Positions 41,943 to 53,369 of a stretch of DNA of 64,000 nucleotides are shown piece after piece. Origin of the DNA: Metamycoplasma arthritidis (GTDB taxonomy: Bacteria; Bacillota_I; Bacilli_A; Mycoplasmatales; Metamycoplasmataceae). The DNA lies in NCBI RefSeq assembly GCF_900660715.1, contig NZ_LR215047.1:620001-684000 (forward strand), given 5' to 3'. The notes beneath the pieces are model-generated. The model was not told the origin of the DNA and ran no database searches. It saw nothing but the letters and a program-made list of their open reading frames with translations. The position numbers were made by a program, and so were the translations under genes. Every line of letters starts with the position of its first letter. Position 1 is the stretch's first letter.

Positions 41943-42941
41943 ATGGCCGGTGCAAAAGAAAATAAAAATCTAACGAAACACTTCAAAATTATTAAACAAA
42001 TTGGTAGAGGTGGGTTTGGCACTGTATTTTCTGCCGTTCATCGTGCAAGCGGTAAAAAATTTGCAGTCAAAGTTTTAACAATTAATGGTCCACGTCAGCA
42101 AATTGTTTACAAGCGCTTTGAAAACGAAATCAAGGTTATTAAAAGAATAAAAAGTAAAAATGTCGTTAGATTATTTGGGCACTATATCACCCCTAAAGAA
42201 AGCTACATGGCAATGGAGTTAGTTGAGGGAACTGACTTAAAAACGCAAATTAGTAAAAAACGCAAAATTCCATTAGAAGAAGCTATTGAATATGCCAAAG
42301 AAATTTGCAATGGTCTTATTGATATTCATAAAGAAAACGTTGTGCATCGCGATCTAAAACCAAGTAATATTCTAATCACTTATGATGGCACAATTAAACT
42401 CATTGATTTTGGTATCTCGTTAGGTGATGATTCTCTAAGATTAACCGATGAAAGAAAACTAATTGGTTCAGTACAATATGTATCACCAGAATTAGTGCTC
42501 AAGCAAGCCGAACCTTCACCTCAAAGTGATATCTACGCCTTAGGAATAGTACTTTATGAAATGCTAACTGGCAAGGCACCTTTTACTGGCTCTGATCATC
42601 AAACCATTGCTCTTAGCCACACTAAAAGAGAGATTCCGAGACTAGAACAAGTTAATGTTTTAGTTCCGCAAGCGGTTGAAAATATCATAATAAAATGTAC
42701 CGCTAAAAATCCTGATGATCGTTATGTTAGTTGCGTTGAACTTTATGAAGATTTGAGCACTTGCTTATCGCAAAAACGCGCAAACGAGCCACGTCTAATC
42801 ATTGGTAAATCTTCTAAAAAAGAAGCATTTATCAAAAAAGTGAATAGTAAAGCTATGACGATTTCGCTTATTTTGATTGGAGCAATTTCGATCGTTATTA
42901 TAATAGTGTTGATCGTTCTCCACCTCAAAAAAATCATTTAA
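41943..42941 (+). CDS. prkC: Ser/Thr protein kinase without PASTA domains
   Basis: 332 aa. The Hanks-type kinase has the Gly loop GRGGFGTVF (residues 21-29), Lys43 (AVKV), HRDLKPSNI (135-143) and DFG (155-157). One membrane helix is at the C-terminus (about 305-328), followed by only four residues. Firmicutes PrkC carries extracellular PASTA repeats that sense peptidoglycan; these are absent, fitting a cell without a wall. It is 6 bp after the phosphatase. Confidence 0.95.
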   Translation: MAGAKENKNLTKHFKIIKQIGRGGFGTVFSAVHRASGKKFAVKVLTINGPRQQIVYKRFENEIKVIKRIKSKNVVRLFGHYITPKESYMAMELVEGTDLKTQISKKRKIPLEEAIEYAKEICNGLIDIHKENVVHRDLKPSNILITYDGTIKLIDFGISLGDDSLRLTDERKLIGSVQYVSPELVLKQAEPSPQSDIYALGIVLYEMLTGKAPFTGSDHQTIALSHTKREIPRLEQVNVLVPQAVENIIIKCTAKNPDDRYVSCVELYEDLSTCLSQKRANEPRLIIGKSSKKEAFIKKVNSKAMTISLILIGAISIVIIIVLIVLHLKKII

Positions 42942-42961
42942 TTTAATTATTAACTTTAGAC

Positions 42962-42990
42962 AAAATAACAATTTATTGTTTTAATTTTTT
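42962..42990 (+). terminator. Weak terminator after the kinase gene
   Basis: AACAA (42967-42971) and TTGTT (42976-42980) with a T run at 42985-42990. A second small hairpin (CAAAATC with GATTTTG) follows at 42994-43017. Confidence 0.45.
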
Positions 42991-43052
42991 CGTCAAAATC
43001 TTTAACTTTTGATTTTGAAAAATGAAATTATGCCTGCAGCATTGTATATAGG

Positions 43053-43058
43053 TATAAT
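43053..43058 (+). promoter_or_regulatory. -10 box of rsgA
   Basis: TATAAT 33 bases before the rsgA ATG. The -35 region shows no good match. Confidence 0.55.
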
Positions 43059-43091
43059 TTTTTATTATTAAAGTTAAATATTGGAGAATTA

Positions 43092-43931
43092 ATGGATAAA
43101 GGAAAAATTGTCAAATCGATTGCAGGTTTTTACGATGTTAAAAGTTTTAGCGACTCAAAAATCTATCGTGTTAGAGGAAGCGGAAAATTAAGACTTCTCG
43201 ATATGAAACCTATCGTTGGAGATTTTGTTGAATTTGAACACAACGAGCTCATTCATCGAATAATGGGGCGAAAAAACTTCTTTATTAGGCCAAAAATTGC
43301 CAACGTTGACCAAGCAATTGTAGTAATGTCGCTAGTTGAACCAGATTTTAGTTCGCAACTTGTTGATAAATTTTTAATCATTATAGAAAATAAAAATGTT
43401 ACGCCAATTATTGTTCTCACCAAAAAAGATTTAACTTCAAAGACCAAAATTGATTTTTACAAGGATCAAGGTTACACTGTTTATGAAATTAACTATGAAA
43501 CCGAAGAAGGTTTCGATGATCTAAGAGAAATTTTTAGAAATAAAACGAGTTTTTTTGTCGGCCAAACTGGCGTTGGCAAAACAACTTTAATAAATTATCT
43601 AGCTAAAACAAGTTTTGAAACTCAAGCGATTTCTAAAGCCCTTAATCGTGGTAAGCATACCACCCGTGAAGTTAGCTTAATTGATTTTAATGGCGGCGAA
43701 ATAATTGACACCCCAGGTTTTTCGTCAATTGAATTTGATCTCACGATTGACGAAATGCCAGTCGCTTTTAAAACCTTCAGAGAAGCTGCTAAGATGTGTA
43801 AATATCGAAGTTGTCGACACTACCAAGAAGCTGAAAGTGAATGTAACGTTAAGCAATTAGTTTTAAAAGGTATCATTAAGCAAGAACGTTATGATAACTA
43901 TCGTAGTTTCTTAGAAAGACTACTTAAATAG
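43092..43931 (+). CDS. rsgA: Ribosome small-subunit GTPase RsgA
   Basis: 279 aa. The circularly permuted GTPase order is visible: G4 VLTKKDL (about residue 114), then G1 GQTGVGKTTLINYL (about 158), then G3 IDTPGF (about 211). An N-terminal OB fold (PIVGDFVEFE) and a C-terminal zinc knuckle (CKYRSCRHYQEAESEC) complete the enzyme. It helps mature the 30S subunit. An AGGAG-like site (GGAGA) lies before the ATG. rpe follows after 8 bp. Confidence 0.95.
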   Translation: MDKGKIVKSIAGFYDVKSFSDSKIYRVRGSGKLRLLDMKPIVGDFVEFEHNELIHRIMGRKNFFIRPKIANVDQAIVVMSLVEPDFSSQLVDKFLIIIENKNVTPIIVLTKKDLTSKTKIDFYKDQGYTVYEINYETEEGFDDLREIFRNKTSFFVGQTGVGKTTLINYLAKTSFETQAISKALNRGKHTTREVSLIDFNGGEIIDTPGFSSIEFDLTIDEMPVAFKTFREAAKMCKYRSCRHYQEAESECNVKQLVLKGIIKQERYDNYRSFLERLLK

Positions 43932-43939
43932 GAGAAAAA

Positions 43940-44587
43940 ATGCGAAAAATAAGTCCATCAATACTAGATGTTAAAAAAGAAAATTTAGTAAATTATGTTC
44001 AACAGCTAATCGACTGAGGCGTTGTAAATGTTCATTACGATGTTATGGACAATATTTTTGTGCCCAATGTTGCTTTGCAATATAAGGAAATTAAAGAAAT
44101 TAAAGAAAAATGTTCCCGCCATATTATGGACATCCATCTAATGGTTAAAGACGTTTTTGGTTATTATGAAATGTATAAAAAGCTTGGCGATATCTTAACT
44201 TTTCATTTTGAAGCAATGTCACAAGATGATTTACAAAATTTAATTGCACTTGCTAAAAAAGATCAAACTAAATTAGGCCTTGCAATTAAACCTAATACGC
44301 CAGTGGAAGCAATCATCCCTTATCTTAAACATCTCTCTTTGTTGTTGATAATGAGTGTAGAACCTGGGTTTGGCGGCCAAAAATTTATTGAAAACAGCTA
44401 TGACAAGGTAAAAAAACTTAGTGACTATATCAAACAAAATCATTTAGACTGCATTATTCAAATTGACGGCGGTGTTAATGATCAAAACATCAAGTACTGT
44501 TATGACGCTGGAGTTAATTTAGCAGTAGTTGGTTCGTTTTTGGTCAAAAATTTCAACCAAGAGGTTATAAAAAGCTTAATTAAATAG
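43940..44587 (+). CDS. rpe: Ribulose-phosphate 3-epimerase
   Basis: 215 aa with one TGA Trp codon. It interconverts ribulose 5-phosphate and xylulose 5-phosphate. Conserved segments include KISPSILDV, VHYDVMDNIFVPN, DIHLMV, MSVEPGFGGQKFI and IQIDGGVN, covering the metal-binding and phosphate-binding residues. GGAG precedes the ATG (43940), which extends the N-terminus to include the SPSI motif. Confidence 0.95.
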
Positions 44588-44619
44588 CTAACTTGGTTTG
44601 AATGAATTGTCTAAAACCA

Positions 44620-44625
44620 TATAAT
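44620..44625 (+). promoter_or_regulatory. -10 box of the YwaF-like gene
   Basis: TATAAT 28 bases before the ATG, in the spacer after rpe. Confidence 0.5.
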
Positions 44626-44653
44626 CATATGTTTAATTTAGCAAGGGGGAGCT

Positions 44654-45571
44654 ATGGGATTTTTTGATTGACGAGGCGGACAGCAAAAATTTGCTGGTGT
44701 TTCGGTTTATTTATATATTGCATTTTTCTTTTTAGCTTTTGTTGGCGCTTTTTTAATTTGAATTTTTAGGAAAGTTATTTACCAAAATTATCAAGCCAAA
44801 GTTAAAATCATGGGTTTGCAAAAAAGATATTTTTGGATGTTAGTTGGACTAATCATCTTACTTTTTATGACTATTCGTTCAATTATCATGGTCGTCATTC
44901 GCGTTCCGCGACTTTGAGAAGCAATTCCTTTACATTTGTGTAGGCTAATGATCATTTTTGTTGCATTTAGTTTAATATTCAACAATTTAAATTCAACTAA
45001 GTACTATGCACTATTAGCATTTGTAGGTACTATTGTCGCAATTTCAATTCCTGGTATGCATTTTGAAGATCCAAGAAAAGCGATGCCGTCTTATCCTGTA
45101 GGCTATGATAATTTCTTTTTCTGAGATTATATTCTAGCTCATTCGTTCTTATTGATAATGCCACTTTTAATGCTAATTTTTAACGATAAGAAGACTTACA
45201 CTATTAAAGATAGTGGAATTAGCTTCGGCATTTCAGTTACGATTTTTCTAATAATCTTTGTGATTAATTTGCTTACTAACTTATATGCTCCTAACAATTG
45301 AAAGACTAACTTCTTTTATCTAGGTACAAATAAATTCAATATTTATTCAGAAACGATGGGTAAATTAACTGCGTGACCATTCCACTTATTCTCTTATTCA
45401 CTTGCTTATCTAATATCAATGCCACTAATAACTTTACTGTTGGCTTTTCAAGATATGATTTTCATTGAAAAAATTGACGATAAAATGAAATTTAACTTCA
45501 AAAAAACCAACTTCTTAAGAGAGTTCTTTTTGAAAAAACCAAAACCAGATTTTGATCAAATGGTTGAATAA
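44654..45571 (+). CDS. YwaF/TIGR02206-family integral membrane protein
   Basis: 305 aa with many TGA Trp codons. About seven membrane helices; features of the family include LWEAIPLHLCRL after helix 3, IPGMHFEDPRKAMPSYPVGYDNFFFWDYILAHSFLL-like central part (HxxxH-like H-S spacing) and a short charged tail (FLKKPKPDFDQMVE). Function is unknown. A GGGGGAG ribosome binding site precedes the ATG. It stands alone between rpe and the lipoprotein block. Confidence 0.75.
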
Positions 45572-45771
45572 AAATATTAAAAAGAGCCATTAAAACCCGA
45601 CCGTAGTTGTGATTAAAAAACCTTTAAAATGCAGCTTTTTGGTAGGGTTTTAGCTATAAAACAATGTTTTATACTTAAATAATGATAAAAAATAAACTAT
45701 GTTTTTAGGCTATAAACTTGATGATAATTTATGCTTTTGTTTTTTTGATTGCCAAACTATCTTTTTTAGAT

Positions 45772-45800
45772 GCATTTTGTATCAATTAAAATGCTATTTT
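45772..45800 (+). terminator. Terminator-like hairpin before the LP17-type lipoprotein
   Basis: GCATTTT (45772-45778) pairs with AAAATGC (45788-45794), followed by TATTTTTAAT. A longer imperfect inverted repeat, AAAACCC-GACC with GGTAGGGTTTT, lies at about 45595-45653. Confidence 0.5.
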
Positions 45801-45861
45801 TAATAAATTTATGTTAAATTTGGTAATTTTACTAGACAAACATTATGCAGGAGAAGAACAA

Positions 45862-47697
45862 ATGAAGAAGAGTAAATTAAGCTTATTGCTAATTTCTTTG
45901 GGAACTATTTTTACTCCCTTGATTTCAGCATCATGCCAACATGAACAAAGCTTAGACGAGATTTTTAAAAAGGTTAAGTTAGACGTCGATAATAAAAATA
46001 AACTTACCGTAGATCAAGTACAAGAAAAAGATATTAAAGTTTCGGGCTTACCAAGCGAACAATATAAACTAAAAATTAATTCTCTAAGTAAAGGCGAAAA
46101 TTCAATTAGTGTTTCGCTTACTTTAACCAACACAAAAACAAATGAATCTAAAGACTTTACTTACAAAATTGACGGTTTTAAAGAAAAATCTAAACCGGAT
46201 GATAAGGAAAAAGATAAACCAGATCATAAACAAGATGACAACAAAGATGATCCTGGCAAGGAAAAAGATAATCCTAAAGATCAACCCGACGATAACAATA
46301 ACAGCGAATTAAATAAAGAAACTATTATTAAAAAAATATTAGAAGCATTAGATCTAGACAAAACTAAAGCAATTTCTGAAAATAAGAGCAAGCTCGCTCC
46401 AACTAAAAAGGATAAGTTAGACCTAACTGAAGTTAATATTTTAAGTTATGACGATTCAAAAGGGTCGGGAGAAATTTCAGTATCCGGAAAATATGATGGT
46501 CATCAATTTAGTCAAGAAAAAATTACTCTAGAGGGCTTTGCAAAAACTCAAGTAGAAAATATTAGCCTTAAAAAAGTTGAACTAAATAAAGATAAATTAG
46601 TAGAAGACAAGAAAAAAGTAAGCGATCTTGAGAGTTTAGAGGGAAACGAATTACTTAAATATTTAAAACTTCAATTCCAAAAAAGCGATGGCATTGAATT
46701 AGATATCACGAATAGTGGAAGCTACGAAGTTGCTGATCTAAAAATAAAAAAACAACAACGCACTAATAAATATCAAGTGACCGGAACACTTTTTGCAAAT
46801 ATTAAAAAATTCGAAAACGGATTAGAAAAAATCGAAAAGGTTCAAGTTGCAACTATTAATTCTCAACTTTCAGGAGATGTCACATTAACTAATAAAGACA
46901 TTTTAAATTCTTTACTAAAATTAGTTAAATCAAAAGGTGATACTTCTAAAACATATGCTTCTGAATATGCGGGCAATTTTAAATTAACAGTCCCTTTTCT
47001 TCATAACTTTTTGGAACTTGAAAAACAATATGAAGAGTATTTTGGCGAAGGAACAAGAGTTAAAATTGTTGAAGAGGCAGTCGGCGCTAATGACATTGAT
47101 GGAAAATTGTATGTAACATATAAATTGGAGTATGAAGAAAATGGTGGAATAAAGCACGATTCAATCACGCAAAATATTGAATTAACTGGTTTTAAAAAAA
47201 TTACCAATGATACATTAAGAGATTTTTTAATCACCAAAAAAAACGATAACAATGAGTGAAATACAATAAAGCAAGAAATTAAAAAATTATATAACGACAA
47301 TAAAAACACCCTAAATTATGAAATCACTAGAAGTAATGTGTCAAATAACGAAGTTAAAAAAATATTCACAACTAATTCATGAGAAATCATAAAAAACAAC
47401 GATGATCAAGATGCCACAACAAAATTTGATCATAAATATTGAATGATAAGTTATGGTGCAGAATCATTAGAACATAATTTCAAGCCTAATACATACATTT
47501 TGGAAAATGGCAAATTCCAAATTAGAACACTAAAAGTTAATTTGTCAAAGATTATTTTCTCTAAAAGTAATAATGGCGATATTTGAGCAAAAGCTATTTT
47601 TGATGCAACATTTGAGATAAATGCAAACGATGGTGCACAATCAAAAAATACAAAAATCGTGGAAATGCAACTTACTCACTCATTACTTAAAATCTAA
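45862..47697 (+). CDS. Surface lipoprotein with LP17-type repeats
   Basis: 611 aa with TGA as Trp. Signal peptide KKSKLSLLLISLGTIF with lipobox ISASC, lipidated Cys25. Residues ~110-150 are a Lys/Asp/Pro/Asn-rich hydrophilic hinge. Domains before and after it follow the mycoplasma lipoprotein-17-like pattern, in which a Lys/Asp-rich helix is followed by strands ending with a Gly-Phe: KVSGLP...YKIDGF near 30-105, and KLAPTKKDKLDL...LEGF near 155-235. More divergent copies continue to the end. It is probably surface-exposed, and its hinge suggests length variation. An AGGAG site precedes the ATG at 45862. Confidence 0.85.
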
Positions 47698-47701
47698 TTT
47701 T

Positions 47702-47730
47702 AAAAGGCTACCTCAAGGGCGGCCTTTTTA
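47702..47730 (+). terminator. Terminator after the LP17-type lipoprotein
   Basis: AAAAGGC (47702-47708) pairs with GCCTTTT (47722-47728), followed by T-rich sequence. It may also end the convergent nuclease gene. Confidence 0.7.
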
Positions 47731-47734
47731 TTTT

Positions 47735-48775
47735 TTATCCTTGGATATCAACGCCAATTGGGGCGTGATCTGAAATTTTTTTAGGTTCTAGGTAAGCTGA
47801 TTTTAAGATTGATAGATAGGAATTAACTTGACTATCATTTTTTACATTTCAAAGGTCATATATAAATGCTTGATTTAGCAACAAATTTGTTTTATAAAAG
47901 ATTTTGTCATATGGCTGCGAATATTGATTTGGAGTATCACTTAAAGAGGTTGAATTAGACAAATTATCATCAAATGCTTTAGTGTAATTATTTAAATTGC
48001 TAAATGCTATGCTTTCTTTATTAACTTTAATATTTGTATCACCGGCAAAAAAGATGTTTTTGCTTTGTGACATCGTTTCAAAAGTTAAAAGAACATTTGG
48101 CAATTGTTGAGCTTCAACGTATTCTTGCGCTCCCATTCCATGAATAGTTTGTTCCCCATTCTTAGCTCCAGGACTATCAAAATGGTCAAAAACAAATGTT
48201 AATTTATCTTTCTTCAATCTTGTTTTTCATTCAAATTGCGCACCAAAAGGTGGGCGAACATATTCTGCATTAGTTAATGGATGATGACTAAAACTACTTG
48301 TATAACTATAGCCAATTGTGTTATTTACAAAAGGCAAAGGTTTTAATTTATCGTTTTTGTATATTATACCTACATGTTCAGCTTGTCCTGGCGAAGCTTG
48401 TTTTCCTTTTAATTTTTGTGAACTTATATATTCATACGATTTTGTACCATGAATGGAATTTAAATGGTCAACAATACTTTGAATTGCGCTTGAATCCAAA
48501 ACTTCTGTCAAACCGATTAAGTCATAGTCTAGCTTTTTGATAACTGCAGCAATTGACTTTAATTTATCATCTTTTTTATTAGAAGCCTTTAATATATTTC
48601 AATGCCCTCATCGTAAATCATTTGCCATTTTTGCTCTTGGACTAAGAGTTGCATTAAATGAGGTTTGATTTTGTGTTTCTTTTTGAGTGCTATTGGGTTT
48701 TGCGCTTATTTGTGTAGTTGCAATAGTAAACGTTGTCACTGCTGAACTTAATATTAATAAAATTTTCTTTTTCAT
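47735..48775 (-). CDS. Secreted EEP-superfamily nuclease (MnuA-like)
   Basis: 346 aa with TGA as Trp. The N-terminus KKKILLILSSAVTTFTIA is a signal peptide without a lipobox. The endonuclease/exonuclease/phosphatase fold is marked by LIGLTEVLD (catalytic Glu), FDHFDSPG, FFAGDTNI (GDxN) and SDHAPIGV at the C-terminus. Mycoplasma relatives are membrane or secreted nucleases that degrade host DNA to supply nucleotides. It reads towards the lipoprotein gene and is divergent from the coiled-coil gene. Confidence 0.85.
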
Positions 48776-48784
48776 AACAAACGC

Positions 48785-48790
48785 ATTATA
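48785..48790 (-). promoter_or_regulatory. -10 box 9 nt before the nuclease start
   Basis: TATAAT on the minus strand ends 9 bases before the ATG and there is no Shine-Dalgarno sequence. Confidence 0.6.
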
Positions 48791-49006
48791 AATATATAAA
48801 AAATAAATGACTAAAAAGTTTTTTATTTTTCTGATTTTAACATTTGTTTTAACAAAAAAATATCTAAAATTCAGCATTAATAACTTAAAAATAGGATAAT
48901 TTAAACGCAGTGAAATATCGCCTTTGAAAAAATAGATAGTTAATTTGCAAAAATAAGCCGTTAATACGCGTGAAATATGTAGTTTATATGCAATTTGTGC
49001 CACAAT

Positions 49007-49035
49007 TTGCATTTTTTTTTTTTTGTTTGTATAAT
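49007..49035 (+). promoter_or_regulatory. Promoter of the coiled-coil surface protein, poly(T) spacer
   Basis: TTGCAT (49007-49012) and a perfect TATAAT (49030-49035) are separated by exactly 17 bases. The spacer is twelve T bases then GTTTG, i.e. part of a T13 tract. Slippage in the tract would change the spacing between the hexamers. Confidence 0.75.
49012..49024 (+). repeat. Homopolymeric T13 tract
   Basis: Thirteen uninterrupted T bases inside the promoter spacer of the 1370-aa surface protein gene. It is the longest homopolymer I noticed in the window. A nearby imperfect palindrome TTGTG-C-CACAA lies just upstream. Confidence 0.85.
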
Positions 49036-49151
49036 TCGGCCTGTTGTTTTTCTAAAAAACAATTCTCGCTACTGCAATTTTTAAAAAATTATATATAAGG
49101 ATAGTTATTTTTAACTATTTAAAATAGGAGAAATAGAAAAATCTATTTATT

Positions 49152-52100
49152 ATGAGCAATTCAAAGAAAAAAAAGATCGCAATCGCTACGCTTGCTATTG
49201 CGACTACACTTTTAGCAGCCGGAACTATTTCCGGCGTTATATATTCAAAATATTCAAAGCGTAATAATTCAATTAACCCCGAAGTACATATTGCTGAAAA
49301 AGAAAAAAAGATCCTAGAAGCATTACGTAAAAATATTGAAAAAGTTACAAAAAACCTTAAAGTTACTTCAAAAGCAATGAATCAATTGGATGAAGCTGGA
49401 CCAAAACAAACGGATTTAAGCAAAACATTAGAAGATTTAAGTTTGCAATTAAAAGAAGCTAATGAAATTAAAAAAGAAGCTCAAAATGCTAAAAAAGAAA
49501 ATGAATTAAAAGCTGAACTTGACGATCTTGACGATGCAATTAAAAATGCTACATTAGCCAAACAAAAAGTTGAAGCTAAAATTTCAGAATCAGACATCAA
49601 AATCAAAAAGCAAATCAACGACTACGAAAAAGACTTAGAAAAACTTAACCGTGAAGTCGAAAATAGCTTTATTAATAAGAACTTAAATGTGCTTTTAAAA
49701 ACAATTGAAAAATTACTTAAACTACAAGAAAATGCTAACAATATTAAAAGTTTAACTAGCGCTATTGAATCAAAATACAAAAATGAAGCTGCTGCTCTTT
49801 TTGAAAAAGTAAAAGATGCTATTTTTAATGCTAAGAAAAAACAATTTGAACTTGAATTAGCTCTTAAAACCGAAAAAACAATCTTTGACGAACTAGAAAA
49901 GAAAATCAAAGAATATGACAGCAATCTAACTGACGCACAAAATGACGCTAGCAATGCTTTAACTTATGATAGCAAAAAAGAAAAATATCAAATCCTAGGT
50001 CGCACCATTGAAAGTATTAAAGAATATATTAGAGAACTAGAAGAACAAACAAAAGCACTAAAAGATCAAAACAATAAAAAAGCCATTGATAGTCAAATCA
50101 AGGCTTTAAATCAAAAATTAGATGAAACCAAAGTCGAATTAACAACTAAAAATAAACAATTAGCAGCCGAAAAAGAAAACAATGACAAAATCACTAAAAA
50201 TAGTTTGGACAATGCTGACGATGCTATTAAAAAAGCAAATGATGCTATTGATAGTATTGATAATAAAAGCGCAGCCATCGAAGAGGCTGAACTCGCTTTA
50301 AATAATGCGAAAAATGACCTTGAAAATAAAAAAAGCACTTTAGTTGGCGATAGTGAAAATCAAACTAAAATCGATAAAAAAATTAGTGAAATTACTAAAA
50401 AACAACAAGAACTTGAAGAAGCTAAAATAAAACAAAAACAATCCGAAAACGAACTTGCAACTAACTTGGCAGAACAAGCTATTCAATTGCAAACCGAACT
50501 TGAAAAATTAGTTAAAGAACTTAAAGATAAAGTGACATTTTTGGATATTGAATCAAAAGCTGATGAAATTGAAAATAAAGTTAAAAACATTGAGGACACT
50601 TTTTTAAAAAGTGACGGAAAAGCCGATAAACTAAAAAATCACGATCACTTAAAAGACGCTTATGAAAAGTTGTTAGAAGCCAAAACGAATGCTATAGAAG
50701 CGGCTACAAAGGCTAAGGAAAAAGTTAAAACTGATCGAAAAGAATTAGAAACTCGCTATGAATCATTAAAGTCCGAAGAAAACAAATTGCAAGAAGCTCT
50801 AAAAAATGCTAACAACGATACTCAAAAATTAAACGAAATAATTAATGATATCGAAGGAGACAAAAAACTTCTAGAGCAAGTGCAAAAATTAATTGACGAT
50901 ATTAATAAAGTCAATCTTAATTCAGAAGTTTTAGTTAACACGGAAGAGTTACAAAATGATTTAAAATCCATTTTAACTCAAGCAAAATTTGATTTGGCAG
51001 GTAAAGAGGGAAAAATCAAATTATTAAATAATGAACTAGAAGAAAAAACTAACGAACTATCTTCTCAAGCCTCTACAACAAATAGTATTGTCAAAGAAAA
51101 TGTCGATGATCTTGAAAATGCTATTGAAAAACTAAAAAGAGTCAAAGGCAACGCAGACGAATTTAAGAACGGCCTTGAAGATAAAAGACAAGAAAATGAT
51201 ATTAAAACGAAAACCCAAGAAAAATATGAAGCTCTTGAAAAAGCAATTAGCGATGCTCAAACTAAAATTAGCGAAAAAGAAGCTGAATTAGAAGAACAAA
51301 AAGACAAAAACAAAACAGAAATTGTTGATCCAACTATTGAAAAAGCTACAAAGTCCATTAATGAACTTGAAAAAAGTGACGATATTTCTACAATTAAAAA
51401 AGCATTGAGTGAAGCAAATAAAACGATAAAAACAATAAATGAATCTCAAAATAAACTAACTAAAGATAGTAAAAACAAAAATCTTGTAGATGAAAAACTA
51501 AAAGAACTTGAGAAAAAAATTCAAAAAAAGCAAGAAAAACTTAACGAATTAACCGCGGCTGAAGATACTATGGTTCAAAAAATAGAAAGAGAACTAACAA
51601 AAATCAAAGAAGAATTAGAAGCCGCTAATAGTGTCGCTAACAATGCTGAAGGAATTGACGCTAAAGATGCAGCAAACACGAAATTAGAAGAAGCAATTCA
51701 AAATGCAAAAAATAGTTTAACTAACCAAACTACAATTGCTAATAGTTTAAAAGAAGAAGATAAAAAGGCAAAATCTCTTGCTAAAATTGGCGAATTAACA
51801 AAGCAAATTGAAAATACATATGAAAATAATTTAAATGCGTTGAAAACAAAAAACAAACGCGACAAAGAGACAAATAATTCAAAAGTGCAAGAAGCTAAAG
51901 AAGAATTAAAAATCTTGTTGAATTCGGCTGATGAATTGATTGCTAAGTCTAATGATAATTTGGACAAAAATCAAGCTCTTGAGGAAATTAAAAATAAATT
52001 GCTTGAACAACAAGGAAAATTAAATAATCTTAAAAATGTCTTAGTTGGTGATTCTGAAAATCAAGTCAAAGTTGATCAAGAAATTACAAAAGTAAATAAT

Positions 52101-53264
52101 AAGTTAAAAGATATTACTGAAGAAATAAAAAAAGAAAGTGAATTTGAAAGTCAAGTAAGGGCACTTCTTCAAGAAATTAAAGAACATTCTAAGTTACTTT
52201 TAGAGCAACTTTCTAAATTAAAAGAAAGCGAAAATAATGTCAATGAATTAGAAGCGCAAAATAATACTCTTCTAGAAAAAATTAATTCTCTAAAAGAATT
52301 TCAAAATAGTGAAAACGTTATTAAATTCAAAGATTTAGAGAAAGTAAAAACCGAATTAAATTATTTGGATGCGAACTTAAAAAAATCAGAAGTTGTCAAC
52401 AACTTAACTAAAGAAGTGGTTGTTCACTATAAAAAATTAAAATTTTATAAAAAACATTTAGAAGAAAAATTTGAAGATTTTGAAACTATAAAAAATGACG
52501 AAAACAATTTGTTAGATATTCAACAAATGTTAAAAATCATAGATAAAGATGTTCAAGAAATGAACTCTTATTTATCAAAAACGCAAGATTTCATTAATAA
52601 TGATGATGATAATGAATATATTTCCCCTAAAAGGATATTAGAAAAAGAATTAAACGACTTGAGAAAAAACTCATCATTGCAAAAAATTTACTTAGATTTC
52701 TTTAAAGCTACAAATAAATTTTTAGAAGATGTTATTGATGACGTTGAAAAGATTTTAAAAAATCAAGGGGGTTATTTGTTTGTAAGTAAAAATATGATAG
52801 TTTTTTCTGACAAACTAAAAAAATGATATGAAATTTCAAATTTCGTTAATAAAAATATTGGCTTAGATGAATATAATTCACACGATGAATTAGAACCAGA
52901 GCTAAGTTCTCTAAAAAGTAACATTAACCAAAAATATAAAATTGACAATGCAAGAAATTCATTCACACGAAAAGCAATATTAGATAAAGTATTACATATT
53001 TGAGCAGATCGTGTTGAACCTAGCGTTAGAGAAAACCTAAAAAAGAGATTAAGAACTTTCGACTTAAACAAATTTAAAAAAGAATTTGAAGACATGTCAG
53101 AAGATACAAAAAAAGATAAATTAGAAGAACTACTTGAAATATTGGAATTTATTGATTCGAATTCCACTGAAGAAACAAAGAAAATTTGGCCACTTTATCT
53201 TCCACAATTTATACCAGTTAAAACAGCACTAAAAGATTTGCTATGCACATTCACTAACGATTAA
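49152..53264 (+). CDS. Giant N-terminally anchored coiled-coil surface protein
   Basis: 1370 aa with TGA as Trp. The N-terminal helix KIAIATLAIATTLLAAGTISGVIY follows a Lys-rich start, giving a single anchor. The remaining ~1300 residues are almost pure heptad-type coiled coil, rich in Glu, Lys, Leu, Asn and Ala. An internal repeat is visible, with L-V-G-D-S-E-N-Q occurring near residue 395 and again near 970. The C-terminal ~150 residues are less repetitive and contain aromatics. It resembles an adhesin-like or cytoskeletal surface filament. The only GGAG lies about 22 bases before the ATG, so translation initiation may be inefficient. Confidence 0.9.
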
Positions 53265-53316
53265 GTTTTACTTATTCAAGATGATTAAAATAAAACGCTT
53301 TTTTAATAAAAATGAT

Positions 53317-53336
53317 GCCCCGCTTGCTAGCGGGGC
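53317..53336 (+). terminator. Strong terminator after the coiled-coil gene
   Basis: GCCCCGCT (53317-53324) and AGCGGGGC (53329-53336) form a GC-rich 8-bp stem around TGCT. It is unusually GC-rich for this window. Confidence 0.8.
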
Positions 53337-53369
53337 AATTATTATTTTTGTATTACATAAACACTATTA

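Noticed and set aside
45595..45653. Imperfect long inverted repeat as part of an IS element
   Set aside because: No transposase frame nearby; more likely a terminator-like hairpin after the YwaF-like gene.
49622..49954. Long antisense frames within the coiled-coil gene, hydrophobic Ser/Phe-rich
   Set aside because: They are the mirror image of a Lys/Glu/Leu-rich coiled coil and have no start signals.
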